DNA from: Microvelia longipes
Taxonomy: Eukaryota; Arthropoda; Insecta; Hemiptera; Veliidae
Assembly: GCA_018340805.1 (NCBI GenBank)
Contig: JACMZG010001908.1
Coordinates: 11,239,355 to 11,303,354 of the forward strand
Direction: 5' to 3'
DNA: 64,000 nucleotides
Shown here one piece after another: positions 58,465 through 64,000 of this stretch. Position numbers and translations under genes: made by a program. The notes below the pieces were generated by a model. The model was given only the letters and a program-made list of their open reading frames with translations. It was not told the origin of the DNA and ran no database searches. The first letter of the stretch is position 1, and every line of letters begins with the position of its first letter.

Positions 58465-60515
58465 ACAATAAAATAAAACATTTTATTATCTTAAATATTT
58501 TGTGGTAAAGAGTTGTACAATACTACCCCTGAGTAATCTGAACTAAATTTATATTTTGAAGTTTTATGTTGGTTTATTCTTAATAAATTTTTATTTCTAG
58601 TACTCTAGTGGTGCTTATCTCCATTTTTTGTATAATCGTCAAATTTTTTCTTTACTTTAACTAGCTGTTTTAGTATGTATATATGGCTGGTATTGTTAAA
58701 ACTTTAAATTTCCTAAATAATGTCTTGCAGGATTCCCTAGGTGGTATATTGCCTATGCATCTAAGTATTTTCTTTTTAATGATTAAAGATTTACGCGCAC
58801 AAGGAGCTTGTGCTCCTTGTGCACAAGGAGGGGTTGTATGGAGCTCAACACCATACGACTTTGACTTGATAAGTCCATTATAAACCTGTAGAAGCTCATT
58901 TTCAGTTAAACATTTTTTAAGCTCCCTGATTATATAGTAGCTTGAGTTTAATTTCTTGTTTGTCTCTTCAATTTGATTCTCCCAGCTAATTGTTTGATCT
59001 ATTTTTACTCCTAATAATTTAGTAATTTTACATTCAGTAATATTATTGTCATTATATTTCAAATTTAAATTACCTGTTCCCATTTACCCTATTTACTACT
59101 CGAATACATTCTGTTTTAGATTTATTAAGATATAATCTATTTAGTCTAATCCACCTTGCTAGTTGTTTTAAGGCCATATTAGCGGTTATTCCCAGTATGT
59201 CATCATTAGAATCAGCAAAAACCATAGTTACATAATCGGCATATAGAATAATTTTATTAGACTTAATTACCTTCGTAAGGTCATTAATCAGAACAACAAA
59301 GGTCCAAGTATAGACCCTTGTTGTACTCCTCTAACCAATATTTTAGGTTCAGACTTAATTTCTCCCTTATCATTTTTAATTACAACAAACTGAGTCCTAT
59401 TTTCAAGATAAGATTATACCTAATCTCTTCAGTTTCTTCAGCATTAATTGATGATCAACCAAGTCCAGCCTTGGATAAATCAACAAGTATTGCCAAATTT
59501 TTTTATCTAAATTATCATACAAGTTAGTTAAAAGATTACATAATGTTGATATGGTTGATCTTGATTTTCTAAACCCATATTTTTCATTAACTAAAACACC
59601 AAATTTACTTAAAAAGCTCATAAATACGTCATGTATTTCAAAAATTTTAGAAACTATTGGAAGATTTGAGACAGGCCTTTAATTTTCAATTAATTGGGGA
59701 TTGCCTTTCTGTTTATAAATAGGAAATTATTTAGAAACTTTATGTTTTTCTGGGAAAAGCCCGTCCTTTAACATTTTATTAACAATTATAGTTTTAGGTC
59801 TTACAATACTATCTGCTATATTTGATTATTTTATTATTTAAGTAATATGCATTATTAGAATTTTTTAAGTTTTTTATTATTTTATAAATTTCGCTTTCAG
59901 TGAACTTTTTAATAAAAATAGAGTTGTTCACCCGTCTATTGTACTAATAAAATCATTAATTTCTTGACTCGTAACAGAGTTAACCCCTGGTAAGTTAATA
60001 TAATGGTTATTAAAAGCATCAGTTACTGTTTTGCTATCCCTTATTATTTTTTCATTTAACTTTATTTGAATTTTATTATTTTTTATTTTCATTCTTTTTT
60101 TTATAAAATAATCTTTCTTCTGTCCTGACTATTTTAATAAGGGCTGTAGTGCCCCCTTATACCCCGCCCTGAACCTTAGCATTCCCCCGATACAATCAAA
60201 CCTGCAGTCAATACATCTTCTTACTTCTAGCTTATTAATTTGAAATTTCTTCACAGGTATGATATAGTTTATTATATCTAATAATTTACTATGGAAACGA
60301 TCATACATTTCATTGACACTCCAGGTATCTGCAGAAGTGTCATTAATTTCATCTCATGTTTCATTATCTAAAGCATAGACCAATTTTTCTAGATTTTTGT
60401 CAGTAATTATTCTGCATTCAATAAATTGCTTCCTTTTACTTTTTGTTAAATGTTTATTTTGAATTTTGTGGATATAGCACAGTGATCAGATAATCCTAAT
60501 TCTATTACATTATTA
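58465..60515 (-). pseudogene. second non-LTR retrotransposon, dead, with endonuclease remnant
   Basis: Pieces of one element in scattered frames, in the right order on the minus strand. 60510-60462 reads IELGLSDHCAISTKFK, the SDH end of an APE-type endonuclease. 59780-59650 gives LKDGLFPEKHK and PIVSKIFEI, with the Tyr of the NYRP motif replaced by a TAA stop. 59600-59410 has YGFRKSRSTISTL and LVDHQLMLKKLKRLG. 59330-59290 is GVQQGSILGPLLF, then a frameshift. 59232-59243 is YADY in place of YADD. 59170-58670 holds LNKSKTE, LLGVKIDQTISWENQ and RCIGNIPPRESCKTLFRKF; 58560-58480 has YSGVVLYNSLPQNI. It belongs to the same Jockey/CR1/L2 group as 37503-39711 but is a different, older element. Loss of the second catalytic Asp and several stops make it inactive. 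A GC-rich stem, ACAAGGAG/CTCCTTGT, interrupts it at 58800-58830. Confidence 0.85.
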
Positions 60516-60699
60516 TATTATTCTAAAGGCACACGAATTTGATAATTAAAACGAGTACTTACTGAGGGAGGTCATCAGATTCCAGAGGTAAAGCAGTGCT
60601 TAGTTGTAACGCTGCCAGGCCTATGACTAGGCCAATCTGAAAATAGTAATAAATAAAATTATTTAATTTATTGATTTTCTTAGAGAAAGCTTCTTAATG

Positions 60700-61460
60700 A
60701 AACTTTGTACACTTATTTATTATATAAAGGTATACGCTTGTACTTAATTTCAACTAATTTAGGTTATTTTCCGATTAAAATTCTTCAAATATAAAATTCA
60801 TTTGCTAAAATAAGAATAAGAATAAGAATGCTTTATTGTTTTGTTTTTTTTAAACATACATATAAAATAATTTAAAAAAAACCAACTTAACTTAAATAAT
60901 ATTATTTAAGGAGATAAAATTAAGATCATATAAAAAAAAACAAAAGGGGGGTAGTCAAAAGTTATTTAAAGAAAAAAAAAACTTAAGGAAAAAAAGGAAA
61001 AAATACTTTTGTTCTTCCCTACCTCCCTTAAAATGCTTATAAAAAGATCATAAATAGCATATTTGTTAGTCTTATGCGTGTTAAGTTTCAAATGGATCGA
61101 AAAAAAATTTCGATCCATTTGATCAGCAATTTTTTTGCTGAATCATCAATAACAGTTAATGACGTTATAGGAAAATTATATTGCAGGTAGCACAACTAAA
61201 CCCAAGATTTATTTAACAAAGATTACTTAACAAAAATTGATTTATTTACAGGCAGACAGACAACTGCTCTCATTTTTCCTTTGGAAATTCACTAGAACAT
61301 AAAAAACATACCACACACACACTCTCATACACACATATACACATTCAGACAGACAATACTACTCAGGGAACCCCTGATACATCAGAAAATAATTTTGGAT
61401 TTTTAGAGCAACACATTGCTTTTTCTCTATATATACCTATACGGTATAAATGAGGAAAAG
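60700..61460 (+). mobile_element. family A element with an internal insertion
   Basis: The left part (GAAACTTTGTACACTTATTT, AAGGTATACGCTTGTAC) and the right part (AGTTAATGACGTTATAGG, GGTAGCACAACTAAACCCA, CCTATACGGTATAAATGAGG) are family A. The middle (60810-61040) is an unrelated A-rich insert. Confidence 0.7.
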
Positions 61461-61474
61461 AAATAAACTATTAC

Positions 61475-61745
61475 AAAAAATGCTGGCGCGATGGTCCGCT
61501 TGTCAGGTGAGTTTCCTTGGGAATGCGTGTTTCCGTGCTTAACAATCCATTTCTTGCTTAAGGATCCAGTTTTGCTTTATAACTTGAGCAGTTATTCAGT
61601 TATGAAGTACTACTCGTAACTAATTTTCCCTCTGAATTTTTCAAAGGAAATGCGCATAATAATCCTATTGGTTTTACAACACTATGCCTCTAAAATTGGC
61701 AGTGCACACCATATCTTGCACTAGTTTAATGCTTAGTGGGTTTCT
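61475..61745 (+). repeat. family C dispersed repeat, second copy
   Basis: GGAATGCGTGTTTCCGTGCT, TTCTGAATTTTTCAAAGGAA, ATGCGCATAATAATCC and GGTTTTACAACACTATGC match 16065-16400 in order. Confidence 0.65.
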
Positions 61746-62544
61746 TGGTTGATTTCTTAAAAGGTATCAGCGCATTTCCATTAAAAATTCGGGTTAATGA
61801 CGTAACAAAAACCTGGTTTTCAAAAGAGTTAGGGTTTTCAAAAGGTTGATTTTCGTACCAAGTTTGATTAAAAAATATTAATTCTTTCGAAAGATTTTTT
61901 CGTCACCAGAGACGCTGAAACGGATTTGTGTCGTGGTCCGAGGTTTGACTCCCACAATGACGCCTATCCCATTAGCGATTTTTTTCTTAAGGCAATGCAC
62001 TGAAGAGATATACCTTTTTTATTCCTTTCAAATGAGTATTGGGTGATGAGTTTTAATCATCTCTTTTAAAACACGCAAGAAGAATAATTGAAAAAAAATA
62101 AACTATTAAAAGAAATAATGAATATAAATAAATAAAATAATTTGTTATTTAAATGAAACTTATTTAAATTTACTTACCATTTTAAATGACACCATTATAA
62201 ACACTTATATAAATTAAAAACTAAAAAAAATATAAAAACTTAAGAAGGCAAGTAAACTATTTGTTTACTTGTTAAACACGAACTGATAATTAAACGAGAA
62301 CTACTAATCTATTTTATACTCTTATCATAAAATTAAAGGGTAGAAGGGGATGACATCCCTCTTCTATTCTTATGAGTTTTTCATCATAAGGTGTTGTTAT
62401 TAGTAATATTACATACAGGATGCGTTAACATCTTCACTAAACATAGCGTCTTATTGAATACTAGTCATAAAAATATGCGAATTGGGCGCTAATGCAATTA
62501 AAATCGGTTCACAATCCATGCGAGAACACTAAGTAACCGATAAT
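61746..62544. other. intergenic stretch, no gene seen
   Basis: A faint family A relic (GGGTTAATGACGTAACAAAA, CGATTTTTTTCTTAAGG) at 61790-61990, otherwise AT-rich. Confidence 0.45.
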
Positions 62545-62850
62545 ACTAATCGGGTATGGGGTACCTTGGACATTTTCCTGAACAGACTGCGGATTCCCTA
62601 CGCTCACTCATCTTTCCTTCTTCGAACTCGCTTCGCTTGTTCTCATATAGAAATTAAATTTGTTATATATCTAATGGTCACCCATCCAGGCACCACCTCG
62701 CTCGATTGTACTTAACTTTTATTATAAAAAACATAGACATACGGGACATATTAAAACGAAACTTACTTTCTGATTTTACATTTTTTATAAAAAACGTACA
62801 CAAGTCATTCGATATGAATTACTCATGCTGATAATGTTATGAAACTTGAG
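62545..62850 (+). mobile_element. family A element, 5-prime half
   Basis: GGGGTACCTTGGACATTTTC, TGCGGATTCCCTACGCTCAC, GAACTCGCTTCGCTTGTTCT, GGTCACCCATCCAGGCACCA and CTCATGCTGATAATG. Confidence 0.8.
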
Positions 62851-64000
62851 TCATTTTAGGGGGGTTAATGTCGTCATACTTGGATTCAACTTTAAAATTT
62901 CAAATTGGAACACCTATATTTTGATACATTTTTGGAAAGCTCTTGAAAAAAGAAAAACTTTGCCGCTAACCAGACCTTTTTATCATTCACCGTTTCAAAA
63001 ATGGCGGCCAGTTGAAATTCCCAAAAATAAATTTTTGACGTCTAATCACGGCCAAACTGAAGGTTTTAGGAAAAAACACCCAAGAGTAAAATCGTCTTCA
63101 ATCACGTTGAAAAATAATAGTTTGACGTCATTTTCTATTTTAATGAATTTTATTTTGTTGTTAAATCAACGGACGTCGCCATTTTATTTCGCAAAAGAAA
63201 ATAAATCCTGGTTTGCGGCAAATTATTTCTTTTTATAAAAATGTGTCAATCACAATGTACATTTATCTTAAACATAATTTTTTAATTGTTTTTAATGATA
63301 ATTTTTAATTAAATATGGCGGACAATCAAAGTGTAAACAAATAAGCAACTCCGATGTTTACATTGTTGCGATTGTTTTTGTTTTGACGGATTTGAAAAAT
63401 GGCGATGTTTACAGCAAAGGTGTTTTATAAAATAGAAACAAATACAAATAAATTAGGTATTAGGTTAACTACAATAACATTTTTTTATAAATGATTTGTT
63501 GCAAATAAATTAGTACTAACAAAAAAAAACAATTATCTAAAGAAGTGTACAAAATGACGTCCTTCTACTTTTAGGCAATAACAAAGTCTATTTTAGAATG
63601 CTGAAACTGCATTAGAAATGACATGTTGTGTTAAGAGCTCAGTTTGGTCCAGAGACTATAGATACCTAGACAGTAATGACTGAAAATTTGGATTCCGTAC
63701 GACACTGGCGCGACGGGGGACCTACCTTTCAATTGAGTGGACGTGTCTTAATTTCCCGGTTTTTGCCCACAGTCAGTTTGAAATTAAATTTTTATACTTT
63801 GCATAGTCATACTTCTATCTAGCCTTACCGCTTCGCACGGCCTTCGTCGTCTTTAAACTTACACAGAACGCTTCTGATTACTTTTAAGTTTTTCATTTAA
63901 GTAATTTATTAATTTAATTGATTCAATCAGGTAATAATGAAATAGTGGCTGAAGTTTACACGTGCTAGAAGATAGATTTTGGCATTTAATGCAGCCTTTA
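62851..64000. other. stretch with repeated ATGGCGGC-type motifs, no supported gene
   Basis: AAAAATGGCGGCCAG (63000), GTCGCCATTTTAT (63176, inverted), AATATGGCGGAC (63313) and AAAAATGGCGATG (63395) look like the arms of an old MITE. The 130-codon frame at 62846-63238 starts at a TTG, has no domain and runs through these motifs. From 63650 on there is moderately GC-rich unique sequence running off the window; nothing recognised. Confidence 0.45.

Noticed and set aside
62846..63238. 130-codon plus-strand frame
   Set aside because: Begins at TTG, has no domain and crosses repeated ATGGCGGC-type motifs of a likely MITE.
63399..63494. Short frame MAMFTAKVFYKIETNTNK
   Set aside because: Starts in a good context with a possible donor, but lies among repeated ATGGCGGC-type motifs and is only about 31 codons.

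Overview
This is an AT-rich eukaryotic window whose architecture points to an arthropod, most likely an insect. The pointers are tRNA-derived SINEs, eroded non-LTR retrotransposons, many MITE/foldback DNA elements (including termini reading ACAGGGTGTTTCAT), very long (TA)n tracts, spliced-looking exons and a histidine-rich repeat protein. The species cannot be fixed from the sequence. There are no bacterial operons and no CRISPR array. Protein-coding DNA is sparse; I estimate that well over half of the annotatable sequence is repeats.

Layout. 0-11 kb: small foldbacks, a SINE, a 1.3-kb minisatellite of 53-bp units, and copies of a dispersed family called here family A. 11.1-11.6 kb: a clean internal coding exon (-) of a host gene I could not identify. 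12-21 kb: a 659-bp MITE, family A and B copies, SINEs and a scrap of RTE-like reverse transcriptase. 21.4-25.4 kb: three ~1.2-kb foldback elements in direct contact, the first inverted, running into a 350-bp (TA)n tract. 28-37 kb: a transposon-like first exon, hairpins, and a snapback element inserted in a 70-bp tandem repeat. 37.5-39.7 kb: a reverse transcriptase of the Jockey/CR1/L2 type (-), frameshifted. 41-46 kb: an LTR remnant, nested MITEs, and a decayed gene-like stretch with a 42-bp minisatellite. 47-56 kb: tandem repeats, three copies of a ~310-bp MITE, and near-perfect palindromes holding hammerhead-ribozyme-like cores. 56.6-58.1 kb: the most gene-like part, with a short first exon (-) and a 266-residue protein that is one third histidine. 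58.4-60.5 kb: a second dead LINE with endonuclease remnant and YADY in place of YADD. 60.5-64 kb: more repeats.

How the parts relate. No pathway or gene cluster is visible. The exon at 11.1 kb and a possible promoter/first exon near 50.2 kb lie on the same strand and could belong to one gene with very long introns, but nothing proves this. The histidine-rich gene is the best candidate for unusual biology: 19 consecutive decapeptides each begin H-x-H-x-H in perfect register, which suggests a metal-binding or pH-responsive structural protein. The second most interesting signal is the set of palindromic retroelement pieces with CTGATGA...GAAA cores. No homology search could be run, so family names rest on motifs read by eye.
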